From Verrucomicrobiota bacterium (lineage in GTDB: Bacteria; Verrucomicrobiota; Verrucomicrobiia; Opitutales; Opitutaceae): DNA of 41,301 bases. The notes beneath the pieces are model-generated. The model was not told the origin of the DNA. It worked only from the letters and a program-made list of their open reading frames with translations, and ran no database searches. The position numbers and the translations under genes are program-made. The DNA is taken from assembly GCA_947471035.1 (NCBI GenBank), contig CANIWJ010000022.1, positions 1 through 41,301 on the forward strand, written 5' to 3'. This document shows, piece by piece, positions 34,003-41,301 of the stretch; the first letter of the stretch is position 1, and every line of letters begins with the position of its first letter.

Positions 34003-35217
34003 ATGCACATTCCCCTTACTCCTCGCCGCCTTGCCATCGTCGTCTCGCACCCGATTCAATACTACGCCCCGTGGTTCCGCCACCTCGCTACCGGGCAGAC
34101 CCTCGATCTGAAGGTTTTTTACCTCGCTGACCACGGCGTCACCACCCGCTCCGATGCCCAATTCGGCACTACCTTCGCCTGGGATACCGACTTGCTGTCC
34201 GGCTACGCCCACGAGTTCGTCCCCAACCTCGCCGCCCACCCCGACGTCACCCGCTTCTCCGGCCTGCATAACCCCGGTCTCCGTCACGCCCTGCGCGCTT
34301 TCGCCCCCGACGCCATTCTGCTCTTCGGCTACGCCTACCGCACCCACCTCGACCTCCTACTCCGCCCCCCCGCCCCCATCATCTTCCGCGGCGACTCCCA
34401 CCTCCTCGGCCCTACTAGCTCTAACTGCTCTACTAGCTTACTAGCTAAACTAGCTCCCCGCCTCCTGCTCAAACACCTCGCACTCCGCCTCCTCTTCTCC
34501 CGTTGCGCCGCCTTCCTCCCCGTGGGCACCGCCAACACCGCCTATTTCCGCCACTACGGCGTGCCTACCTCAAAGTGCTTCCTCGCCCCTCACGCAGTGG
34601 ACTCCGTCCACTTCACGATCACCCCCGAGCGCATCGCCGCTGCCGCCGCTCAACGTGCCGCTCTAGGCATCCCGGCCTCCGCGCCCGTCGCCCTCTTCGC
34701 GGGAAAATTCATCCCCAAGAAACGCCCCGACCTCCTCCTCTCCGCCTTCATCGAAGCCGCCGTCCCCGGCGCCCACCTCGTCTTCTCCGGGGACGGCGAA
34801 CTCCTCCCCCAACTCCGCGCCGCCGCCCAAGGTCTCCCCTACGTTCACTTCCTGCCCTTTGCCAACCAGTCCGCCATGCCTGCCCGCTACCTTGTGGGAG
34901 ATATCTTCGTCCTCCCGTCCCAGGGTCGCCACGAAACCTGGGGCCTCGCCGTCAACGAATCCATGCACCTCGCCCGCCCCTGTATCGTGAGCGATCACGT
35001 CGGCTGCGCCGCCGATCTCATCCGCCCCGACACCGGCTGGGTTTTCCCCGCCGGCGACCAAGCCGCACTCGCTGCCACCCTCCGCACCGCCCTCACTTTA
35101 TCTTGCTCCGAACTCGCCGCATTCAGCCAAAACGCCGCCCGTCATGTAACTCATTTCAGTTACGAATCCGCCACCACTGGCCTCGCCGAAGCACTCCAAT
35201 CGCTCGTCAAATGCTAA
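34003..35217 (+). CDS. Glycosyltransferase family 4
   Basis: A 404-residue GT-B transferase. RLAIVVSHPIQYYAPWFRHLA starts the acceptor domain, LLFGYAYRTHLDLLL and IIFRGDSHLL lie near 106-135, and ALFAGKFIPKKRPDLLLSAF starts the donor domain. PSQGRHETWGLAVNESMHLARP is the E-x7-E-type motif. Residues 137-152 (PTSSNCSTSLLAKLAP) are encoded by a CTAGCTTA repeat array and interrupt the family pattern between the HLL and LLKHLALR segments, where homologues would normally run on. It overlaps the next gene by seven bases. Confidence 0.93.
   Translation: MHIPLTPRRLAIVVSHPIQYYAPWFRHLATGQTLDLKVFYLADHGVTTRSDAQFGTTFAWDTDLLSGYAHEFVPNLAAHPDVTRFSGLHNPGLRHALRAFAPDAILLFGYAYRTHLDLLLRPPAPIIFRGDSHLLGPTSSNCSTSLLAKLAPRLLLKHLALRLLFSRCAAFLPVGTANTAYFRHYGVPTSKCFLAPHAVDSVHFTITPERIAAAAAQRAALGIPASAPVALFAGKFIPKKRPDLLLSAFIEAAVPGAHLVFSGDGELLPQLRAAAQGLPYVHFLPFANQSAMPARYLVGDIFVLPSQGRHETWGLAVNESMHLARPCIVSDHVGCAADLIRPDTGWVFPAGDQAALAATLRTALTLSCSELAAFSQNAARHVTHFSYESATTGLAEALQSLVKC
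34411..34459 (+). repeat. CTAGCTTA repeat array in frame inside a glycosyltransferase gene
   Basis: Units CTACTAGCT, CTAACTGCT, CTACTAGCT, TACTAGCT and AAACTAGCT follow one another and are read through as protein residues 137-152. The same repeats are intergenic at 11291, 13321 and 37676. Confidence 0.85.
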
Positions 35218-35960
35218 CCCGCCTCATCCATTTCCTCGGGCACCTTCCCGTAAAAATCCTGCGTGGTCTCGCTCGGGGAGCATGGTTTTCGATCTACCCG
35301 CACTCCGCCTACTGGAGACTCGGCGGCAACGACCCCGCCGTCGAAGCCGCCCTCCTCCACCACGCCTGTCGTCCCGGCCTCGTCTGCTGGGATCTCGGCG
35401 CCCACTACGGCATCTACGCTGTCGGCCTCGCCCGTCATGTCGGCCCCACCGGTCACGTCGAAGCCTTCGAGCCCGACCCCATATCCTTTCGCCGCCTGAG
35501 CTGGCATGCCCGGCTCAATCGTTTACCCCAGCTTAAACTGCACCCGGTCGCCGCCTCCGATGCGCAAGGCACCGCCCGGCTCTACCAATACGAAGGCTTC
35601 GGCTCCACCACCTCGCACCTGCCTTTTCCCGGAGAAACCCTCGCCAACGTCCCCTTCCGCGAGATCACCACCGTCGCCCTCGACGCCTGGGTTGCGACCG
35701 GACGCATCTGCTCGCCCCACTTCATAAAGATCGATGTCGAAGGCCACGCCGTGCCCGCCCTGCGTGGCATGCGCCACACTCTGTCCATAGCCCACCCCAC
35801 CATTCTGCTCGGAGTTCACACTCACGAAGAGCTCAAAGGCTGCCGCGCCCTCCTCTCGGAGCTCGGATACACCTTCCAGCCCTGTTCCCCCGCATCCTTA
35901 GCCGAACTGGAAAACAACTCTTTCGGCGAACTGCTCTGCCTGCCGCCCCCCGCCGCATGA
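35211..35960 (+). CDS. FkbM-family SAM-dependent methyltransferase
   Basis: 249 residues with the start at the ATG at 35211, seven bases inside the previous gene. CWDLGAHYGIYAVGLARHVG gives the SAM loop, HVEAFEPDPISFRRL the second strand, and FIKIDVEGHAVPALRG the FkbM hallmark, with Ala-Val in place of the more usual Glu-Phe. An N-terminal stretch, LIHFLGHLPVKILRGLARGAW (about 5-25), is amphipathic and may contact the membrane. It is the third FkbM gene of the locus. It ends with an ATGA overlap with the next gene. Confidence 0.92.
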   Translation: MLTRLIHFLGHLPVKILRGLARGAWFSIYPHSAYWRLGGNDPAVEAALLHHACRPGLVCWDLGAHYGIYAVGLARHVGPTGHVEAFEPDPISFRRLSWHARLNRLPQLKLHPVAASDAQGTARLYQYEGFGSTTSHLPFPGETLANVPFREITTVALDAWVATGRICSPHFIKIDVEGHAVPALRGMRHTLSIAHPTILLGVHTHEELKGCRALLSELGYTFQPCSPASLAELENNSFGELLCLPPPAA

Positions 35961-37090
35961 AAATCACCCTCGTGCACGGTTTCTTCCTCCCCATCCCGCC
36001 CGTCGCTGGCGGTGCCATGGAAAAAATCTGGTGGCGACTCGCCCGCGAATTCGCCGCCCGCGGCCACGAGGTCATCTCAATCTCGCGTCGCTGGCCCGGC
36101 TTTCCCGACCGCGAAACCAGCCACGGCGTTCACCTGCTCCGCCGCCCCGGCCACGACCACTCCCGCCACCTTCCGCTCAATCTGCTGCTCGATGCGCTTT
36201 GGAGCCTTCGCGCCCTGCGCCATCTCCCCGCCGCCGATATTCTCGTAAGCAACAACGTTGCCCTGCCTGCCCTCGCCCCGCGCCTCGCCCCCCGCGCCGG
36301 AAGACTCGTTGCCAATCTCAATCGTTACCCCAAGGGCCAGCTCCGCACCTGGGGCCGCGTGGCCCGCGTGCAAGCCGCCTCCGCCGCCATCGCCGCCGCC
36401 GCCACCCGCCAAGCTCCCTCCCTCGCCTCGCGCATCCGCCTCACGCCCAACCCCGTTGACCTCGCCCTCTTCAATACCCCAGCCCCCTCCCGCCCGCCCG
36501 GCACGCCGCTAACCCTCGGTTTCACCGGCCGCCTTCACCGCGAAAAAGGCCTGGAACTCCTCGCCGCCGCCGCCCGCCACCTCGCCACCCTGCGCGACCT
36601 CCCCCCTTGGCGTATCGTGATCCGTGGCCCGGCCGATATCCCGCGAGGCGGCGGCGGCCCCTCCTTCGAGGCAAAACTCCTTGCCCTCGCCGGTCCCCTC
36701 GTCGCCGAGGGTCGCTGGCAGCACGCCCCCCCCGAATTCGACGCCACTCGTCTCGCCGCCACATATCACGACTACGACCTCTTCGTTTACCCCACTCGCG
36801 CCGAGCTCGGCGAAGCCCTCCCCGTCGCCGTCCTCGAAGCCCTCGCGGCCGGCGTCCCCGTGGTCGCCACCGACCTCGCATGCTTTAAAGATTACGTCAT
36901 ACCCGGTCGCACCGGCCAGACGGTCCCCCTCGCCGCCGACGCCCGCGCCTGGGCCGAAACCCTCGCCACCCTCATTCGCGCCCCCGGCACCCGCGCCCGG
37001 CTCGCCGCCCGGACCCGCCACGCCGTCGCCCACCTCGACTACTCTGCCCAAGCCGAATCCATGCTCGCCGATTTCGCCGCCCTCGCCTAG
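35957..37090 (+). CDS. Glycosyltransferase family 4
   Basis: A 377-residue GT-B transferase. MKITLVHGFFLPIPPVAGGAMEKIWWRLAREFAARGHEV is the N-terminal acceptor loop, DILVSNNVALPALAPRLAPRAG follows, and LTLGFTGRLHREKGLELLAAAARHL starts the donor domain. PTRAELGEALPVAVLEALAAGVPVVA carries the E-x7-E motif. A segment with RGGGGPSFEA (about 226-235) looks like a surface loop. Its sugar cannot be inferred. It starts in an ATGA overlap and is followed by a 12-base gap. Confidence 0.94.
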   Translation: MKITLVHGFFLPIPPVAGGAMEKIWWRLAREFAARGHEVISISRRWPGFPDRETSHGVHLLRRPGHDHSRHLPLNLLLDALWSLRALRHLPAADILVSNNVALPALAPRLAPRAGRLVANLNRYPKGQLRTWGRVARVQAASAAIAAAATRQAPSLASRIRLTPNPVDLALFNTPAPSRPPGTPLTLGFTGRLHREKGLELLAAAARHLATLRDLPPWRIVIRGPADIPRGGGGPSFEAKLLALAGPLVAEGRWQHAPPEFDATRLAATYHDYDLFVYPTRAELGEALPVAVLEALAAGVPVVATDLACFKDYVIPGRTGQTVPLAADARAWAETLATLIRAPGTRARLAARTRHAVAHLDYSAQAESMLADFAALA

Positions 37091-37102
37091 CCCATAACCA
37101 CC

Positions 37103-37675
37103 ATGCCCGAAGCCGCCCCCGAGCCACCCTACCTCGCCCAAGGCTGCGTCACTCCCTACCCTCGTGCTGAACTCGCACGCCAGCGTCTCTGGTCACTCGT
37201 CCAAGCCACCCTTTTTCGCTTCAGTCTCCCCCGCGCCCACGGCTTTCGCGCCCGGCTCCTCCGCTGCTTCGGCGCCGACATTCCCGCCCCGTCCCAAGTC
37301 GTCATTTTTGCTTCCGCCCGAGTATTCTTCCCCTGGAAACTACGACTCGAACCCCGCTCAATGATCGGCCGTGAGGTAAACATCTACAACCTCGGCCCCG
37401 TCATCCTTCGTCGCGGGGCCAATCTCTCCCAGGGCGTACACCTCTGCTCCGGATCTCATGACTACACCCGCTGGTCCATGCCCCTGACTACCTCGCCGAT
37501 CGAAGTCGGCCCCAACGCCTGGCTCGCCGCCGAGGTCTTCGTCGGCCCCGGCGTCACCATCGGCGAACTCGCCGTCATCGGTGCCCGCTCCGTCGTCGTC
37601 TCCGACCAGCCTCCCCGCATGGTCTGCGCCGGCCACCCCTGCCGTGCCCTCAAACCCCGCCCCGACCCCACTTAA
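37103..37675 (+). CDS. WcaF-like hexapeptide-repeat acetyltransferase
   Basis: 190 residues with a left-handed beta-helix. Strand motifs such as SMIGREVNIYNLGPVILRRGANLSQGVHLCSGSHDY (about 87-122) and PIEVGPNAWLAAEVFVGPGVTIGELAVIGARSVV (about 131-164) have the hexapeptide spacing of colanic-acid acetyltransferase WcaF. The His in CSGSHDY is the likely catalytic base. It would transfer acetyl from acetyl-CoA to a sugar or sugar nucleotide in the cytoplasm. The N-terminal 60 residues are basic and may anchor it to the membrane. A repeat-filled spacer follows. Confidence 0.92.
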   Translation: MPEAAPEPPYLAQGCVTPYPRAELARQRLWSLVQATLFRFSLPRAHGFRARLLRCFGADIPAPSQVVIFASARVFFPWKLRLEPRSMIGREVNIYNLGPVILRRGANLSQGVHLCSGSHDYTRWSMPLTTSPIEVGPNAWLAAEVFVGPGVTIGELAVIGARSVVVSDQPPRMVCAGHPCRALKPRPDPT

Positions 37676-37735
37676 AGCCCCGGCTCTAAAAGCCTACCAG
37701 CCCTGCAAGCTTAGCAGCTCTACTAGCTCCTTCTT
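37676..37735 (+). repeat. CTAGCTTA-type repeat spacer
   Basis: The 65-base gap before the next GT4 gene is made of degenerate units: CCTACCAGC, CCTGCAAGC, TTAGCAGC, TCTACTAGC and TCC. It ends next to the ATG at 37741. Confidence 0.75.
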
Positions 37736-37740
37736 CCACC

Positions 37741-38907
37741 ATGATCGACGTCCTCCACGTGACCGCCAGTCTCGACCCTCGCCATGGCGGCCCGTCGCGC
37801 ACCGTGCCCGCCCTAGCCGCCGCCCAGTCCGAACTCGGAGCCTACGTTAATCTCGTAACCGTTGGCTCGATACCGCCTGACTTCTCCGCCCGTTACCCGC
37901 GCCTGCCGGTCCACGCCTTTCCCGCCCGCCCCGGCCCGCTCGGCCGTATCTGCGCCTGCGCTTCCGGACTGGCCGAATTCCTCCACCATACCCCCGCCCG
38001 TGCCCTCCACGTCCACGGACTCTGGCAACGCCCCCTTTACCACGCCGCCGCCGCCGCCGTCCACCACCGCATCCCCCTGGTGGTCGCCCCACGCGGCATG
38101 CTCGAACCCTGGGCCCTCGCCCACCACACTTGGAAAAAACGCCTCGCCGCCACCTTCGTGCACTCGCGCGCCCTTGCGTCCCTCTCCGGCTGGCACGCCA
38201 CCAGCCAGCAAGAAGCCGATCACCTCACCCACCTTCCCTCCTGGCTCCACGCCCCCAGCTCCCCGCTCCCAGCTCCCGCCTGCATCGCGCCCAACGGCAT
38301 AACCGCTCCCGCCGCCGCCTCGGCCTCCGCCGCTCGCTCCGCCTGGTTGTCCGTGTATCCACAACTCAAAAATACCCGAGTCGCCCTTTTCTACGGTCGT
38401 CTCCACCGCAAAAAACGCGTCGCCGAGCTCATCGCCCTCTGGCGTTCCACTCCCCGCCCCGGCTGGACCCTTCTTCTCGCCGGCATCCCCGGCGACTACA
38501 CCGTCGCCCAACTCCAAGCCCTCGCCCCCGCCTCCAACACCTCCCCCATCGTGGTTGCCGACGGCACCGACCTGCCCGCGCCCTACCCGCTGGCCGAGCT
38601 TTTCCTACTCCCCTCGCATTCGGAAAATTTCGGCCAAGCTGTGGCCGAAGCCCTCGCCACCGGCCTGCCCGCGCTTGTCACCGATACCCTGCCTTGGCGT
38701 GGCCTCGCCGCCGCTTCCGCCGGACGCTGCGTCCCCTGGGCCGACTATCCCGCCGCCCTCGCCGCCTACCTCGCCACGCCCGCCCCCGCCCTCGCCGCAC
38801 TTGGCGGCAATGGCCGGACCTGGGTTTTGGCAAACTACACGTGGAAATCCGCAGCTCAAAACCTGCTTAACTTCTACACTCAACTGCCTGCCCGCCCGAC
38901 GACTTGA
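37741..38907 (+). CDS. Glycosyltransferase family 4
   Basis: A 388-residue GT-B transferase. IDVLHVTASLDPRHGGPSRTVPALAAAQ is the acceptor loop, HVHGLWQRPLYHAAAAAVHHRIPLVVAPRGMLEPWAL is a classical GT4 core (about 89-125), and VALFYGRLHRKKRVAELIALW starts the donor domain. PSHSENFGQAVAEALATGLPALV is the E-x7-E motif. Residues 171-181 (APSSPLPAPA) come from CCCAGCT/CCCCGCT repeats and form a loop. The enzyme resembles transferases of EPS loci, but the sugar is not known. The next gene starts 15 bases downstream. Confidence 0.94.
   Translation: MIDVLHVTASLDPRHGGPSRTVPALAAAQSELGAYVNLVTVGSIPPDFSARYPRLPVHAFPARPGPLGRICACASGLAEFLHHTPARALHVHGLWQRPLYHAAAAAVHHRIPLVVAPRGMLEPWALAHHTWKKRLAATFVHSRALASLSGWHATSQQEADHLTHLPSWLHAPSSPLPAPACIAPNGITAPAAASASAARSAWLSVYPQLKNTRVALFYGRLHRKKRVAELIALWRSTPRPGWTLLLAGIPGDYTVAQLQALAPASNTSPIVVADGTDLPAPYPLAELFLLPSHSENFGQAVAEALATGLPALVTDTLPWRGLAAASAGRCVPWADYPAALAAYLATPAPALAALGGNGRTWVLANYTWKSAAQNLLNFYTQLPARPTT
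38253..38280 (+). repeat. CCCAGCT/CCCCGCT heptamers inside a glycosyltransferase gene
   Basis: Four units (CCCAGCT, CCCCGCT, CCCAGCT, CCCGCC) follow in frame and encode a Ser/Pro loop of the GT4 protein. Confidence 0.7.
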
Positions 38908-38922
38908 ACCTCGCTTTGTATC

Positions 38923-40380
38923 GTGGTTAAACCTCCCGCCACCTCCCGCGCAATCCAGCGAGAAAAACTCGTAGTCGCCCATGTCGCCCTCGTTGCCGTC
39001 GCCTCCGCCTGGCTGCTCGGCGGCATCGGCCCCCGGCTCGAATGGGTGATCGCAGCTATCACCGCCCCCGCTTATTATTTTCTCGTCACCGAAGCACGGG
39101 ACCGTCTCCGCCACCATGACCGGGCCGGTTTCCGTCGCCTCCTCCGCTGGACCGCCCCGCTCCTGGGGCTCGCCCTTATCGTTATCATTAGCGCGCTCAA
39201 CCCCTCCCACCGCCCCGCCTTCCTCTACAACACCTACGTGCTGCGCCCCGTGGCCCACGTCGAGTGGTTACCCGCCTCCGCCCTTCCCCTCGCCAGCCTG
39301 CGCGTGCTCGCCTGCTTCGGCGGTCTAGCAGCCACCGGCCTCACTCTCGCCTTTTGCCTCTATTCACGACGCCTCCTGCGCAGTCTCATTATCCTGCTAG
39401 CCTTCAACGCCCTCGCCCTCGCCGTGCTCGGCACCCTGCAACGCCAAGCCCACGCACCCGGCCCCTACTTCGGTTTTGTTACCTCTGATAATCCGGCCTG
39501 GTTCGCCACCTTCCTCTACCATAACCACTGGGGTGCCTTCGCTGTTCTGAGCACCGCCGCCACCCTGGGCCTTGTTTTTCATTCTCTGCGTTACCCCCCG
39601 GACAACGGCTGGTTTCACGGTCCCGGCCCCCTGCTCACCTTAACCGCTATCCTCGTAGCGGCCACCGCGCCCCTCTCCAGCTCACGTTCCTCCACCGTAT
39701 TAATGGTCCTGCTCGCTTTTGCCGCCGGCGCGGCCTCCCTGCGCCACCACTTCCGCACCCGGCATCGGAATCGTCATCAACCGCTCCGCGCGTCGCTCAT
39801 CGTCGGACTGTTCGCCCTCTTCGCCACCCTAGGCGGACTCGTTTTTTTCCAAAGTCGCGAGGTCATCCAGCAACGCTTCGCGCAAACTCTCGAACAACTC
39901 TCCAGCCTGCGCGCCGCCTCGACTGGTTATACTCGTCTTGACCTCTACTCTGACACGTGGCGCATGGCCGCTGATCGCCCCGCCTATGGCTGGGGACTCG
40001 ACTCCTACGGCCCTATTTTCCTTAACTATTCCCGTTTCCGGCCAGGCCCCGACCGGCTCATGAACACCTTCGAAGACGCCCACTCCGACTGGCTGCAATC
40101 CCTCGCCGAGATCGGTTTTGTCGGCACTAGCATGCTTCTGCTTTGCGCGCTGGTGCCTCTTGCCGAAACCTTTCGCCCCCGCCGCCTTACCGCCCTACCC
40201 GGCGGCCTGTTCACCGGCTGCGCCTTGATCGCGCTCTACGCCTGGGTCGAGTTCCCCTTCGCCAACCCCGCCGTCGTCGCCCTCTGGTGGATCTGCTTCT
40301 TCGCCGCCATTCGCACCCTTCAGCTCTCACCCGCTGTCTCCGCCCGTTCCCGCGCCGCATGTTCTCCGTCGTCATCCTGA
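38923..40380 (+). CDS. O-antigen ligase family membrane protein (Wzy_C domain)
   Basis: 485 residues starting at a GTG. About eleven hydrophobic segments are visible. The Wzy_C/WaaL region lies between the later membrane segments: RFAQTLEQLSSLRAASTGYTRLDLYSDTWRMAADRPAYGWGLDSYGPIF (about 325-370), then FEDAHSDWLQSLAEIGFVG. The Arg in the first part and the His in DAHSDWLQ are the residues expected in the large periplasmic loop. The family includes O-antigen ligases and polymerases, so it could attach or extend the glycan. It is the second large membrane enzyme of this kind in the locus. Confidence 0.88.
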   Translation: MVKPPATSRAIQREKLVVAHVALVAVASAWLLGGIGPRLEWVIAAITAPAYYFLVTEARDRLRHHDRAGFRRLLRWTAPLLGLALIVIISALNPSHRPAFLYNTYVLRPVAHVEWLPASALPLASLRVLACFGGLAATGLTLAFCLYSRRLLRSLIILLAFNALALAVLGTLQRQAHAPGPYFGFVTSDNPAWFATFLYHNHWGAFAVLSTAATLGLVFHSLRYPPDNGWFHGPGPLLTLTAILVAATAPLSSSRSSTVLMVLLAFAAGAASLRHHFRTRHRNRHQPLRASLIVGLFALFATLGGLVFFQSREVIQQRFAQTLEQLSSLRAASTGYTRLDLYSDTWRMAADRPAYGWGLDSYGPIFLNYSRFRPGPDRLMNTFEDAHSDWLQSLAEIGFVGTSMLLLCALVPLAETFRPRRLTALPGGLFTGCALIALYAWVEFPFANPAVVALWWICFFAAIRTLQLSPAVSARSRAACSPSSS

Positions 40381-41189
40381 CCCTCAACGAGGCTCATAAC
40401 CTGCCTGCCTGCCTCGCCACCCTGCCCGGAGTGGACGACATCCACGTGCTGGACTCCGGCTCCACCGACGCCACCGCCCAAATCGCCCGTGCCGTCGGTG
40501 CCCACGTTTCAGTCAACGCCTTCCAAAACTTCGCCCAACAACGCAACCACGCCCACACCGTCCTCCCGCTGCGCCACCCCTGGGTTTTCCACCTCGACGC
40601 CGACGAGCGCATGACCCCCGCCCTCCTCGCCGAACTGCGCGCCGCCGCCGCCGCCCAGACCGGCCCCGCCCGCACCGTGGATGGTTTCTGGGTTGCGCCA
40701 CGCATGCTTTGGCAAGGTCGCTGGGTCCCCCATTGCACCGACTACCCCGCCTGGCAGGCCCGCTTTTGCCACGCCCCCACCTTCCGCTTCGTCGAACGCG
40801 GACACGGCCAGCGCGAAGCCGAAGGCCAGCGACTCTCGCATCTCCAAGCTAACTACGAACACGACATGTCCGCTTCCGGCGTGGACGACTGGCTGGCCAA
40901 GCACCGCCGCTACGCCAGACGCGAAGCCGAAACCTGGCTCGCGACCCGTCGCCCCCTCTCCGCCGAGCTGCGCGAACTCTTCGCCACCACCCCACTCGCT
41001 CGCCGCCGCGCGCTCAAATCCCTCAGCTACCGCCTGCCCGCCCGCCCCCTCGCCCGTTTCATTTATCAATACTTCCTGCGTGGAGGTTTTCTCGACGGCG
41101 CTCCCGGCTGGCGCTACTGCCGCCTGCTCGCCCGCTACGAGGGCTTCGCTGCCGCCGAACTGCGCCGCTTGCGCACCGCCCCCCGCTAG
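40359..41189 (+). CDS. Glycosyltransferase family 2 (WaaE/KdtX-like)
   Basis: 276 residues from the ATG at 40359, 22 bases inside the previous gene. FSVVILTLNEAHNLPACLATLPGVDDIHVLDSGSTDATAQIAR is the family start, FQNFAQQRNHAHT follows, and HPWVFHLDADERMTPALL holds the D-x-D site (about 74-91). The C-terminal part has the LxYRLPARPLARFIYQYFLRGGFLDGAPGW segment typical of lipopolysaccharide core glucosyltransferases of the WaaE group. It may transfer a branch sugar. Its TAG stop lies in a CTAGCTTA repeat unit. Confidence 0.93.
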   Translation: MFSVVILTLNEAHNLPACLATLPGVDDIHVLDSGSTDATAQIARAVGAHVSVNAFQNFAQQRNHAHTVLPLRHPWVFHLDADERMTPALLAELRAAAAAQTGPARTVDGFWVAPRMLWQGRWVPHCTDYPAWQARFCHAPTFRFVERGHGQREAEGQRLSHLQANYEHDMSASGVDDWLAKHRRYARREAETWLATRRPLSAELRELFATTPLARRRALKSLSYRLPARPLARFIYQYFLRGGFLDGAPGWRYCRLLARYEGFAAAELRRLRTAPR

Positions 41190-41235
41190 CTTACCAGCTT
41201 TACTAGCTTATCAGCCCCCTGCTCCCCGCTCCTAG
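41187..41235 (+). repeat. CTAGCTTA-type repeats at the 3' end of the last gene
   Basis: Units CTAGCTTA, CCAGCTTTA, CTAGCTTA, TCAGCCCC and CTGCTCC run on into CCCGCTCCTAG. The first unit contributes the stop codon of the preceding glycosyltransferase gene. Confidence 0.8.
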
Positions 41236-41246
41236 CACCGCCTTTT

Positions 41247-41278
41247 CATTCGTCATTGGTCATTGGACATTCGTCATT
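41247..41278 (+). repeat. CATT(C/G)G(T/A) heptamer repeats
   Basis: CATTCGT, CATTGGT, CATTGGA and CATTCGT follow in exact 7-base phase, then CATT. This is a different unit from the CTAGCTTA repeats next to it. Confidence 0.8.
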
Positions 41279-41280
41279 TT

Positions 41281-41301
41281 CCCAGCTCCCAGCTCCCCGC
41301 T
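41281..41301 (+). repeat. CCCAGCT/CCCCGCT heptamers at the window end
   Basis: Three units in exact 7-base phase: CCCAGCT, CCCAGCT, CCCCGCT. The array continues past the window edge. It matches the heptamers inside the gene at 38253. Confidence 0.75.

Overview
The window joins two very different kinds of DNA. Bases 1 to about 6645 are AT-rich, sparsely coded and carry recombinases. From the tRNA at 6645-6719 to the end, the DNA is very GC-rich, almost gapless and chromosomal in character. The recR-ybaB pair, an exosortase-EpsI fusion and a very large exopolysaccharide locus suggest a Gram-negative, high-GC bacterium of the Verrucomicrobiota (Opitutus-like). That is inferred from gene content and style, not from a marker gene.

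Region 1 (1-6645) is the right-hand part of an integrative island; its left end lies outside the window. A tyrosine integrase (5252-6580) sits against the 3' end of a tRNA-Gly(CCC) gene, the usual layout of a tRNA-targeted element. The island also holds a serine recombinase translationally coupled to a ribbon-helix-helix protein, and a 496-residue protein with polymerase-like motifs. It carries a cysteine-free sirtuin and three small proteins of unknown function as well. Several strong palindromes lie in the gaps, one of them touching a start codon and one large one in the divergent promoter region. The polymerase-like gene with these sites is my best candidate for an undescribed replication or mobility module.

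Region 2 (6819-10635, minus strand) holds housekeeping and surface genes: exosortase-EpsI, recR, ybaB/ebfC and an atypical SDR. A 167-bp long-hairpin element lies between ybaB and the SDR gene. A DJ-1/PfpI gene (10727-11272) opens the plus-strand block.

Region 3 (11348-41189, plus strand) is a run of 28 co-directional surface-polysaccharide genes, many joined by 4-base stop/start overlaps. It contains an AsnB-type amidotransferase, an ABC exporter pair (Wzm/Wzt-like), 14 glycosyltransferases of mixed families and three FkbM methyltransferases. It also has one other methyltransferase, three acyltransferase-3 membrane proteins, a PIG-L deacetylase, a WcaF-like acetyltransferase, a Wzy-like polymerase and an O-antigen-ligase-family protein. 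Together they would build, decorate, export and attach a heavily modified glycan. No sugar-nucleotide synthesis gene and no priming phosphoglycosyltransferase are seen.

Degenerate 7- and 8-base tandem repeats (CTAGCTTA, CCCCGCT/CCCAGCT and CATTGGT types) punctuate region 3. They lie between genes, directly before start codons, over stop codons and in frame inside three glycosyltransferase genes.
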